The notes beneath the pieces were generated by a model, which saw only the letters and a program-made list of their open reading frames with translations, was not told the origin of the DNA and ran no database searches. A program made the position numbers and the translations under genes. A stretch of DNA of 6,649 bases, taken from positions 1 to 6,649 of the forward strand of contig JACPFE010000300.1 in the NCBI GenBank assembly GCA_016183145.1, given 5' to 3'. The stretch is from Deltaproteobacteria bacterium (GTDB taxonomy: Bacteria > Desulfobacterota > Binatia > UBA9968). Shown here in pieces: positions 1-5,997 of this stretch. Positions within the stretch are counted from its first letter, which is position 1. Every line of letters begins with the position of its first letter.

Positions 1-342
1 TTCGAGATGGTGGCGCGGGGGCAATCACAGCGAGTTTTCGCCGAAGGCGTCGATATCAACCCCAAAAAGCCGGAAGAGATTCCTGATCACGGCTGCTGGG
101 AAAATTTGAGCGCAGCGGTGAAGTCGTGGAAAATTTCACCGGACGATATTCCGAGCCCGTTCAATATCTTTCAATGCATGCGAATCGATCCGGAGACCGG
201 CATCATGTACGACACGATGATCCGACCGAAGGATGAAGCGCATATCGACTTCCGCGCGGAGATGGATTGCCTGGTCGCCTTGAGCGCCTGCCCAGAGTCG
301 GGCAGGGGGCAGGCGGTTCGAATCGAAATCTACGACGAGTGA
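1..342 (+). CDS. DUF1989 (urea carboxylase-associated family) protein, C-terminal part
   Basis: The frame is open from the left edge of the window and ends at TGA 340-342. The first in-window ATG (position 7) is internal, and the true start lies outside. About 113 residues are visible. They carry the family signature blocks PDHGCWENL, DIPSPFNIFQ, and a terminal DFRAEMDCLVALSACP. Lined up with the complete homologue at 5182-5805, the first visible residue corresponds to about residue 94, so the N-terminal half is missing only because the window begins here. The DUF1989 family (PF09347) includes the two urea-carboxylase-associated proteins that were later assigned carboxyguanidine deiminase activity (CgdAB). 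The substrate of this copy cannot be read from sequence. The His and Cys in DHGC are probable metal or active-site residues (inference). The gene converges on the molybdopterin-subunit gene with only about 20 bp between their 3' ends, and no terminator hairpin is evident there. Confidence 0.9.
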   Translation, partial: FEMVARGQSQRVFAEGVDINPKKPEEIPDHGCWENLSAAVKSWKISPDDIPSPFNIFQCMRIDPETGIMYDTMIRPKDEAHIDFRAEMDCLVALSACPESGRGQAVRIEIYDE

Positions 343-362
343 GTACGGAGAGCGCCAAAGAT

Positions 363-542
363 CTATTGGGGCATTCTCTCGCGCAGCCCCCGGAGCACCT
401 TTTCCGGCGTAATCGGTAACTCTTTTATTCTTACTCCCACGGCGTTATAGACGGCGCTGGCGATGGCCGGTTCCATCCCCGTCACCACGCCCTCGGCAAA
501 CCCTTTGGCCCCGAAAGGGCCACAAGAATCGATTTCATATTC
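363..542 (-). pseudogene. Out-of-frame C-terminal segment of the molybdopterin subunit (catalytic Glu motif)
   Basis: Reading the minus strand one frame off from the main large-subunit frame gives a family-typical C-terminus. It contains GPFGAKGFAEG (codons at 489-521), then TGMEPAIASAVYNAVGV, and ends LRGLRERMPQ with TAG at 363-365. In this family the Glu in GAKGxxE is the general base at the molybdenum site; here its codon is 492-494. The main frame passes through these bases in the wrong phase and stops at 482-484. This frame is closed upstream by a TGA at 543-545, so the phase change lies between about 519 and 545. The offset equals loss of one base (or 3n+1 bases). No start codon or ribosome binding site precedes this segment, so it is not a separate gene. 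It is either a true inactivating frameshift or a sequencing or assembly error. Confidence 0.9.
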
Positions 543-2677
543 TCATTGTCAGGCATCTGAGTTGCCAAAGGCAGCCGGTAGTCCGTAAAGCTGGGGTTTA
601 GGACCCGCCCCTCTGCCATTAAAGTTTCCTCATAGAGGGCGCTGCCGATGCCCATCGCCATGCCGCCTTCCGACTGTTGCTCGCAGCTCTTCGGATTGAT
701 GGCTTTCCCCAGATCGATCGCACCGTGACAGCGAAGAATTTTAACCTCCCCCGTTTCGATGTTGACCGCTACCTCAACCGCTTTAGCCGCATAGGCGTAG
801 AAAGCCATGAAGCGCTTTCCCTGTCGGGCCAGCGCCGGATCGAGCTGGCCCGTCTTCGGGTCATCGGGAATGCAGTCTGCTTTGTAATCGGCGGTGCCGA
901 CGATCTCTCCGGCATCATGCGGCGTGAATAGCTCGCGCACCTTGATCTTCTTGTTCGGGTGGTGGATGACATAAATTTCCATATTGCTGAGCGCCATGAT
1001 TTCAGGCGGGGCCTCCAGGCGGGTTGCCGCCCTTTCAAAAATTTCTCTCTTCACGCTGTCACAGGCCAGACGCACGGCGTTACCCAGATTGAAGGTGGTT
1101 CTGCTCGAGGTTGATCCCTGCCCGAAATAGGGCGTCAACGCCGTGTCCGAAAAGACGATGTCCACGTCGTCCGGGGAAACAGCAAACTCCTCCGCGGCGA
1201 TCTGGGCCATCACGGTATTAACGCCCTGACCGATGGCGTCGGCGCCGTGATAGACGACGACCCTTTCGTTGTCGGTGACTACGATCTTTGCGCCATAATG
1301 GGTTCCCGGCGAGCTGTACTTGTTTCCCAGGGCCAGTCCTTTTCCCATTCGCCACTGTCCTTGTGATGCCGCTTTCTCCTTGAGGTTTATCGACTCACAC
1401 ACCCTATCAAGGCACTCCGTCACCCCGATACTGTGGATGATCTCTCCATTCGACATCGTCTCGCCTTCACGCAACAGGTTCTTCCGCCTCAGCTCCACGG
1501 GATCGATGCCGAGCCTTTCCGCCGCAATATCCATGTTCGATTCTATTGCGAAAGTAACTTCGTTCACCCCATAACCGCGCATGCCGCGCCTTTTCGGCGT
1601 GTTCGTATACACGGTGTAGCCGTCCCACTTGAGGTGCGGCACGCGATACATGCAAACGGCCACCGAACTGCAATTTTGAGTTACACCCGGGGATGCTTCG
1701 GCGTAGGCGCCGCCATCGACAAACGCTGCCATCTTTCTGGCGACGAGAGTTCCGTCACGCTTGAATCCGTCTTTGAGCAGGAGAACCATCCCTTGTCGCG
1801 GTCCACCCAGCACAAATACCTCTTCCCTGGTCATCACCCATTTGACCGGGCGTCCGGTTTTCAGAGCCAGCAGAGTGGGAATAAGCTCGTAGATGGTCGC
1901 CTTGCCGCCGAAAGCGCCGCCCACATATTGCTGCTTGACTCTGATCTTATGAGGCTCGATCCCAAACAGCGCGGCGACGTCTTCTTTGACGCGGTTGATC
2001 CCCTGCTTCCCGGTAAACAGGGTGAGACCGCCGTCAGGTTCGGGGCGAACGACCGCCGCGTGGGGCTCGAGCGCGCAGTGTTGAATCGAGGGCGCGATGA
2101 ACCGGTTCTCGACCATCAGGTCCGCTTCCTTGAATCCCCGATCGATATCGCCTTTGTAGATCTTGATGTGCGCGCAGACATTCGGACGGTCAGGACAAAG
2201 TCGCTCAGGAGGCGTCGATTTTCTGTAGTTGGAAAAGTCGGGGTGGACGATCACCGGCGGGTTCGTTCCAGCCGCCGTTTCGACATCGAATATCGCCGGC
2301 AGCTCCGCATACTCGACCTTGACCAGCTCGAGCGCTTCCTCTGCCGCTTCACGCGTCGTTGCCGCGACCGCCGCCACCGGTTCGCCGATATACCGGACCA
2401 CGCCTCTTGCCAGTATCGGCATGTCCCTCACCGTCCCGGTCCCGGTCAACTTTTTCGGCGCATCCGCCGCGGTGACGACACAGCGGACCCCCGGTAATTG
2501 TTCCGCCGCCGAAGCATCAAGGGTGAGGATTTTGGCATGAGGATAAGGGCTCCCCAACACCTTGGCGTGGAGCATGCCGGGAAGTTTCATATCGATGCAG
2601 AATTCTTCCCGGCCCAAAACCTTCGCTCGCGCATCGCGCCTGAGAACGCTTTTTCCGACCACCGAGAGTTGTGTCAT
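482..2677 (-). CDS. Xanthine dehydrogenase-family molybdopterin-binding (large) subunit, frameshifted near its 3' end
   Basis: This is the catalytic subunit of a three-subunit molybdenum hydroxylase, a cytoplasmic enzyme that hydroxylates aldehydes or N-heterocyclic/aromatic compounds. The start ATG at 2677 is supported by GAGAGGGA at 2685-2692, 7 nt upstream. Visible motifs: IGEP (97-100) in the a/b hammerhead domain, QHCALEPH (199-206, with the conserved Gln), YVGGAFGGK (251-259), RGMRGYGV (364-371, with the conserved active-site Arg367), GADAIGQGVNTVMAQ (478-492), SSRTTFNLGNAV (524-535) and GGMAMGIGSALYEE (671-684). The position of bovine xanthine oxidase Glu802, just after GGxFGGK, is Ala260, which argues against a purine substrate. 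The CoxL loop VAYRCSFR is absent, so it is not a form I CO dehydrogenase. The open frame gives 731 residues, but the last ~18 are nonsense. The genuine C-terminus lies in another frame at 363-542, and a repaired protein would have about 771 residues, normal for the family. As written, the product lacks the catalytic Glu. Confidence 0.93.
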   Translation of the reverse strand: MTQLSVVGKSVLRRDARAKVLGREEFCIDMKLPGMLHAKVLGSPYPHAKILTLDASAAEQLPGVRCVVTAADAPKKLTGTGTVRDMPILARGVVRYIGEPVAAVAATTREAAEEALELVKVEYAELPAIFDVETAAGTNPPVIVHPDFSNYRKSTPPERLCPDRPNVCAHIKIYKGDIDRGFKEADLMVENRFIAPSIQHCALEPHAAVVRPEPDGGLTLFTGKQGINRVKEDVAALFGIEPHKIRVKQQYVGGAFGGKATIYELIPTLLALKTGRPVKWVMTREEVFVLGGPRQGMVLLLKDGFKRDGTLVARKMAAFVDGGAYAEASPGVTQNCSSVAVCMYRVPHLKWDGYTVYTNTPKRRGMRGYGVNEVTFAIESNMDIAAERLGIDPVELRRKNLLREGETMSNGEIIHSIGVTECLDRVCESINLKEKAASQGQWRMGKGLALGNKYSSPGTHYGAKIVVTDNERVVVYHGADAIGQGVNTVMAQIAAEEFAVSPDDVDIVFSDTALTPYFGQGSTSSRTTFNLGNAVRLACDSVKREIFERAATRLEAPPEIMALSNMEIYVIHHPNKKIKVRELFTPHDAGEIVGTADYKADCIPDDPKTGQLDPALARQGKRFMAFYAYAAKAVEVAVNIETGEVKILRCHGAIDLGKAINPKSCEQQSEGGMAMGIGSALYEETLMAEGRVLNPSFTDYRLPLATQMPDNENMKSILVALSGPKGLPRAW

Positions 2678-2696
2678 CTTGCAGTCCCTCTCAACG

Positions 2697-2712
2697 CCTC
2701 AGTTAACCGAGG
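2697..2712. promoter_or_regulatory. Imperfect 16-nt palindrome upstream of the large-subunit ribosome binding site
   Basis: The sequence CCTCAGTTAACCGAGG is self-complementary at 7 of 8 base pairs, centred on GTTAAC. It sits 4 nt upstream of the GAGAGGGA ribosome binding site of the Mo-subunit gene. It could be an operator or a small mRNA hairpin affecting translation of the large subunit; chance is also possible. Confidence 0.3.
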
Positions 2713-2784
2713 TTTCGTGACCACAGCGGCCTGCTAGATACTTACCTTGGAGATGTTGAACAGAACAACTCCAGGAAAATTTAT

Positions 2785-2862
2785 CCCGCCAAGGCGCCAA
2801 GGCGCAAAGTTAAGAAGATTCTTCGAATTCTGCGAACCTTGGCGCCCTTGCGCCTTTGCGGG
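2785..2862. repeat. REP-like imperfect inverted repeat (AAGGCGC-rich hairpin) between small and large subunit genes
   Basis: The left arm 2785-2809 and right arm 2838-2862 are each 25 nt and pair at 21 of 25 positions around a 28-nt centre. The left arm also contains a short direct repeat of CCAAGGCG. The transcript of the operon would fold into a strong stem in the 237-bp gap between the Fe-S and Mo subunit genes. Palindromes rich in GGCGC/CAAAG of this type are dispersed intergenic repeats in several environmental lineages (recalled, not searched). In REP-type elements such stems often protect upstream mRNA from 3' exonucleases or cause partial termination. No run of T follows it on either strand, so it is not a canonical terminator. 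Confidence 0.75.
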
Positions 2863-2914
2863 AGACATGGTTTTTCCGATCTCTTCTTCGTTTCCGAATT
2901 TCAAATACCTTTGG

Positions 2915-3388
2915 TTAGTTTTTAGGCTTCCCGCCGCAGGACAAAATCGCGTCGACGATTTTTGTATAGCCGGTGCAGCGGCAGACATTGCCGTTTAATC
3001 CCTCTCTGACCTCTTGTTCCGTCGGGTTGGGATTTTCATCGAGCAGGGCCTTGGCGGTCATGATCATTCCGGGTGTGCAATAGCCGCATTGGACGGCAAA
3101 GTGCTCGATAAAAGCCTTTTGGATGGGATGTAACGCTCCGTCATTTCCCTGGAGACCCTCGATGGTCGCAATATCTTTGCCTCTCGCCTTGATCGCGAGA
3201 TAGAGGCAACTCATCACCGCCTTGCCGTCAATAAGGACGGTGCAGGCGCCGCAATGGCCGGCCTCACAGCCTTCTTTCGTCCCGATCAGATTCAGCTCGT
3301 CGCGAAGCACGCGAGACAGGGGCCACCAGGGCTCCGCATAAATCTCTTCATCGATGCCGTTGATCCTTAGCGTGATGAGCCGTTTCAT
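2915..3388 (-). CDS. (2Fe-2S)-binding small subunit of molybdenum hydroxylase
   Basis: This 157-residue protein is the electron-transfer subunit, passing electrons from the molybdopterin site to FAD. The N-terminal plant-ferredoxin-type domain binds one [2Fe-2S] cluster through Cys41, Cys46, Cys49 (GCEAGHCGAC) and Cys61. The C-terminal helical domain binds the second through Cys101 and Cys104 (QCGYCTPGMIM) and Cys136 and Cys138 (NVCRCTGY). All eight ligands are present and the length is standard (about 150-170), so this subunit looks intact. ATG at 3388 lies 11 bp after the FAD-subunit stop, with a modest AGGG 7 nt upstream that partly overlaps the preceding stop region, which suggests translational coupling. 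The order FAD, Fe-S, Mo subunit matches the coxM-coxS-coxL type arrangement. The following large-subunit gene is 237 bp away, wider than usual for this operon type, with a REP-like hairpin in between. Confidence 0.96.
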   Translation of the reverse strand: MKRLITLRINGIDEEIYAEPWWPLSRVLRDELNLIGTKEGCEAGHCGACTVLIDGKAVMSCLYLAIKARGKDIATIEGLQGNDGALHPIQKAFIEHFAVQCGYCTPGMIMTAKALLDENPNPTEQEVREGLNGNVCRCTGYTKIVDAILSCGGKPKN

Positions 3389-3399
3389 CGCTTACCCTA

Positions 3400-4293
3400 T
3401 TATTGAATCGCGGTTGCTATTTCGTTGTCTCTATCGTTTTCTTCAGGGAGGACCCTCTTGATGGCCGCTCGAACAAACACCTTCACCATTTCTCGCCTGT
3501 AATCGGCGGAACCTCTGATATCCGTGATCGGCCGCGATTCATCCGCTGCCGCCCGCGCGGCAATTTCGATCAGGGCGTGATCGGGTTCGCGTCCCTCGAG
3601 CAGCCTTTCCGCAGCCGTGGCTCTCATCGGCGTCGGCGCTACGGCTGCAAGCGCAACCCTCAAGTTGCGGCAGCGTCCGCCGTCAAAATTTGCCACCACC
3701 GCTACCCCGACAATGGCCAAATCGGCGGCTCCTCTGATCGCATGCTTGAAATAAATGCCCGTGGTATCTGGAGGTGTGGCCGGGACCTGGATCTCCGCGA
3801 GAATTTCTCCCCGTTCCAGAACGGTTCGTCCCGGACCGGCAAAAAAGTTTTCAAGCGCGGTGGTCCTGTCGCCTGCGGGGCCGGCAATTTTCACTCTCGC
3901 GCCCAGAGCTATTAGTACCGGAGCGGTATCGGCGGCAGGGGAGGCGTGGCAAAGATTGCCTCCAACCGTGCCCACGTTGCGAATCGCCACGGAGCCCAGT
4001 TGTCCGGCCGCCTGGGCGATAACAGGGTGACGCTCTTTGACTTGAGCCGACATTTCCAGCGCCCTGATGGTCGCGAGCGCACCGATGGAGAGCGTCCCAG
4101 CGTCGTCATATTTCACATGATCGAGCCCGGGTATCCGCGCGATATCAACGACGTATTTTGGCCTGATGATCTTGGTCCGGATCAAATTGAGGAGATCTGT
4201 TCCACCGGCAATGACTTTCGCCTCGCCGTCAAATTTGGAGAGGAGGGAAACCGTCTCTTCAATCGTCCGCGGTTCTAGATAGTCGAATTGCAC
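3400..4293 (-). CDS. FAD-binding medium subunit of xanthine dehydrogenase-family molybdenum hydroxylase
   Basis: This 297-residue protein carries FAD and delivers electrons to the final acceptor. The start codon is GTG at 4291-4293. It is chosen because the N-terminus MQFDYLEPRTIEE matches the usual family beginning (F-x-Y-x-x-P...EE), and because GAGGGAA lies about 4-6 nt upstream. The FAD-binding motifs are VIAGGTDLL (27-35) and IRNVGTVGGNLCHASPAAD (104-122). A third conserved block, FKHAIRGAADLAIVGVAV, begins at residue 182, and the C-terminal CO-dehydrogenase-flavoprotein-type domain follows. The family is 280-300 residues long, so the gene is complete. It is the first gene of the operon and ends with TAA at 3400-3402. 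It lacks an additional [4Fe-4S] insertion loop of the kind in 4-hydroxybenzoyl-CoA reductase beta subunits, so a benzoyl-CoA-type role is less likely. Confidence 0.95.
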   Translation of the reverse strand: MQFDYLEPRTIEETVSLLSKFDGEAKVIAGGTDLLNLIRTKIIRPKYVVDIARIPGLDHVKYDDAGTLSIGALATIRALEMSAQVKERHPVIAQAAGQLGSVAIRNVGTVGGNLCHASPAADTAPVLIALGARVKIAGPAGDRTTALENFFAGPGRTVLERGEILAEIQVPATPPDTTGIYFKHAIRGAADLAIVGVAVVANFDGGRCRNLRVALAAVAPTPMRATAAERLLEGREPDHALIEIAARAAADESRPITDIRGSADYRREMVKVFVRAAIKRVLPEENDRDNEIATAIQ

Positions 4294-4582
4294 CCCGTTC
4301 CCTCTTTGCTCGGTTGTACATCTCTCTTGAGGTCTTTTACAAGACTCCGCAATACGACTCGATGGGAGTCATGTACGACACATAGTTCAGACCGGAGATA
4401 AGCTGTCTCGTGGCTGCGAGCGCTGGCCCGGACGCGGGTAGAAGCAGGCGATGCCACCATCGGCTACCGCGCCGAGCTATCGGGCAACGATTCGAAGGAT
4501 TTCGAAACAGGGCGACATCAGGAACTGGAGTGATGGGTCTTCAATACTCCAACGCTTCCATGCTTCGGGCCCGTTCGCGTTA
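4294..4582. other. Intergenic region upstream of the hydroxylase operon
   Basis: No credible gene is found in these 289 bp on either strand; the short open frames match nothing recognisable. The part nearest the FAD-subunit start holds nested short inverted repeats (4331-4370) and a TGTACA at 4315-4320. This is the only stretch where the operon's own promoter and operator could lie, but I could not find a convincing -35/-10 pair. The remainder (about 4380-4582) is featureless to me. Confidence 0.5.
4332..4370. promoter_or_regulatory. Nested inverted repeats upstream of the FAD-subunit gene (possible operator)
   Basis: GTCTT-TTAC-AAGAC (4332-4345) is a perfect 5-bp inverted repeat. GACTCC (4343-4348) pairs with GGAGTC (4365-4370), and GACTC-GATGG-GAGTC (4356-4370) is a further overlapping option. 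The repeats lie 39-77 bp before the GTG start, a typical place for a regulator binding site. No regulator gene is visible in the window. Confidence 0.3.
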
Positions 4583-5137
4583 TCAGCGGAACCAGTAGCG
4601 TATTTTCTTCCGGATGCCCCGACCGAGCCTTTTTTTGGTTTCAAACCAGATGCGCAGAAACCAATTGCGCCAAAACCAAGCGACGGGAGTCGAGGTACTG
4701 ATCCACTGATGGTTGAATTCAAATGCGGCTTTGAATTTTCTAATTTGCAGGGTTTTGCCGAATTTTCGCTTGAAGATCGCCTTGACGCTCACGGCGTTGC
4801 GCGACTCGGCAAAGACGGTGATGGTTTCGACCGGGAGCAGGCTTCTGATCCGGGAGATTTTCTGCGCCAGGGCCACTTCGTTGCCCGCGCTGACTTCGAC
4901 GATGTTGTTCAGCAGCTCGGGGTCCTGCACCGTTCGGCGGACCGCTTCCCGGCGCAGCGTGATTTCCTGGCCGCGGTCCAGATCGTAGCCCGCAAGCACG
5001 AGAAAGGTCTTGTGCTTGGAGGTGTACATCGATTTCTGCCACCAGTCGAGCGACTTCTCTAAACAGATGCGCGATGCCGCCGACAGGGTTTCGGAATTCA
5101 GCGCGCCGTAAGGCATCGCCACGATGACAATTGGAAT
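4583..5137 (-). CDS. Probable YdcF/DUF218-like protein, candidate ATT start
   Basis: This protein has 179 residues from GTG 5122, or 184 from the preferred start. It resembles the YdcF/ElyC (DUF218) fold: a first strand, then LVLAGY (41-46 in GTG numbering) like the second strand, VSAGNEVALAQKI (77-89) like the family S-x-N-T-x-E-N-A helix, and ITVFAESRNAVSVKAIF (101-117) like the strand-helix that carries H-x-x-R-A in typical members. The tail from about residue 148 is rich in Trp, Arg and Lys, comparable to the aromatic/basic C-terminal helix of that family. Start: a strong AAGGAG lies 9 nt from an in-frame ATT (5135-5137), whereas GTG 5120-5122 is 24 nt away. From ATT the protein gains IPIVIV, completing the first beta strand. 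An in-frame TAG (5141-5143) bars any further extension. It ends with TGA followed directly by TAA. It lies about 45 bp downstream of the DUF1989 gene on the same strand, so cotranscription is likely. The family assignment is by eye and function is unknown. Confidence 0.7.
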   Translation of the reverse strand: MPIVIVAMPYGALNSETLSAASRICLEKSLDWWQKSMYTSKHKTFLVLAGYDLDRGQEITLRREAVRRTVQDPELLNNIVEVSAGNEVALAQKISRIRSLLPVETITVFAESRNAVSVKAIFKRKFGKTLQIRKFKAAFEFNHQWISTSTPVAWFWRNWFLRIWFETKKRLGRGIRKKIRYWFR

Positions 5138-5144
5138 ACGCTAA

Positions 5145-5152
5145 TTCTCCTT
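5145..5152 (-). promoter_or_regulatory. Shine-Dalgarno AAGGAGAA that decides the start of the YdcF-like gene
   Basis: The minus strand reads GCGAAGGAGAATTAGCGTAT here. The AAGGAG core (5147-5152) is 9 nt from ATT 5135-5137, an ideal spacing. It is too far from GTG 5122 (24 nt) or ATG 5116 (30 nt). No ATG, GTG or TTG in the reading frame lies at a suitable distance. Confidence 0.6.
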
Positions 5153-5181
5153 CGCCGGTAAAAGGGTGGAATACCCCTGGG

Positions 5182-5805
5182 TTAAAGCTCGTAAACCATC
5201 ACATCAACCGGCTTGCCGCCGACGGGGAGATCCGGGCAGGCGCTGAGAGCCACCAGCAAATCCATTTCGGCGCGGATGTCCATGTAATTGCCGGACCGGG
5301 GCCGGACCTGGGTGTGCTCCATCTTGCCGCTGACGCCGTCGATCTTCATATGCTGGTTCAAGTTGAACGGGCTGGGGATGTCTTCGGGGATGATGCCGTA
5401 GGGAGCCAACGCCTTGGATAAATTTTCGTAGCAACCGTGGTCGGGAACTTCGCTGATCGGGCGCGGATAGTATTCGCCCAACCGGCCTTCCTGGTGGGCC
5501 AGCCGGAAGCGGTAGCCGCTGCACATGCCTTTCTGCAAGTCGTGGGTTCCTTCTTTGAAGCCGTCGGCCACGATTGTCATCATATGCTGGTTGTTCCGTC
5601 CCATGAGCTTGTCGCCCGTCGTAACGAAGAGTTTCATGTTGTAAACCTTGGTGCGCGCTTGGTCGAATCGTTCGCGCAGGTTTTGCCGCTTAAAAAAAAC
5701 GAAATCCACCGTGGTCGTGGCGGTGATGCGGATGATCTGGCCTTGTTTCACTTCCGCCGCCCAACCGGTATTGTGCGGCACATGAGCTTCGAGGATCGTC
5801 TTCAT
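5182..5805 (-). CDS. DUF1989 (urea carboxylase-associated family) protein, complete
   Basis: This 207-residue protein belongs to the DUF1989 family (PF09347). ATG at 5803-5805 has AAGGAG at 5813-5818, 7 nt upstream. The conserved blocks in order are a beta-rich N-terminal half, then THDLQKGMCS (87-96), PDHGCYENL (121-129), DIPSPFNLNQHM (142-153) and YMDIRAEMDLLVALSACP (174-191). His88, Cys95, His123 and Cys125 are probable metal-site residues (inference from family conservation). Family members include the CgdA and CgdB subunits of carboxyguanidine deiminase, but no guanidine (urea) carboxylase or allophanate hydrolase gene is visible here, so that role is not supported by context. It is the first gene of a probable two-gene unit with the YdcF-like gene. 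The partial paralogue at the left edge shares its C-terminal motifs but is clearly diverged, so this is not a recent duplication. Confidence 0.93.
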   Translation of the reverse strand: MKTILEAHVPHNTGWAAEVKQGQIIRITATTTVDFVFFKRQNLRERFDQARTKVYNMKLFVTTGDKLMGRNNQHMMTIVADGFKEGTHDLQKGMCSGYRFRLAHQEGRLGEYYPRPISEVPDHGCYENLSKALAPYGIIPEDIPSPFNLNQHMKIDGVSGKMEHTQVRPRSGNYMDIRAEMDLLVALSACPDLPVGGKPVDVMVYEL

Positions 5806-5824
5806 AATCTAGCTCCTTACACGA

Positions 5825-5837
5825 CAGGCCTTGCCTG
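5825..5837. promoter_or_regulatory. Short perfect inverted repeat upstream of the complete DUF1989 gene
   Basis: CAGGC-CTT-GCCTG is a perfect 5-bp stem with a 3-nt loop. It is 7 nt upstream of the AAGGAG ribosome binding site of the DUF1989 gene and lies in its 5' leader or promoter region. It could be an operator half-site pair or a leader hairpin. Apart from this and a weak stem at 5964-5981, the 192-bp gap between the tctA remnant and this gene holds nothing I recognise. Confidence 0.3.
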
Positions 5838-5997
5838 ATGCCATTTCAGCGTTAGCATAACCCGGACTCAACTGGCAATGAGCTTCCGCAAACCGTTCGC
5901 TTGGTCGCGACTTCGCGCTCACGGGCACGCATACTACGGCTGGGTCAAAGGCGGATCTAACGCCCCTGGGCTCCGTCAGGGTGGACGGAATTGGTGG

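Noticed and set aside
505..545. Programmed -1 ribosomal frameshift that would restore the large subunit
   Set aside because: The phase offset would fit, but I see no X-XXY-YYZ slippery heptamer in the correct phase between 519 and 545 and no clear downstream stem. Programmed frameshifting is not known for this family.
1433..2497. A 354-codon open frame on the plus strand within the large-subunit gene
   Set aside because: It is antisense to the well-supported molybdopterin subunit, is Arg/His/Asp-rich with no recognisable motif, and has no plausible ribosome binding site. It is a by-product of the codon bias of the real gene.
4371..4383. ATGTACGACACA match to the ATGTACGACACG within the first DUF1989 gene (205-216), as a possible DUF1989 remnant
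   Set aside because: The similarity stops after about 12 bases and is followed by a stop codon, so chance is the simpler explanation.
4275..4460. 61-codon minus-strand open frame overlapping the start of the FAD subunit
   Set aside because: It overlaps the FAD-subunit start in another frame, has low-complexity Ser/Arg composition, and has no family resemblance or ribosome binding site.
4583..5122. YdcF-like gene as a remnant of a larger broken gene
   Set aside because: Its own strong ribosome binding site, an upstream in-frame stop, a double stop at the end and a coherent alpha/beta pattern fit a complete small gene.
5964..5981. CCCTG...CAGGG stem as a terminator after the tctA remnant
   Set aside because: It has only 5 bp with an 8-nt loop and no T-run on the downstream side, so it is too weak to call.
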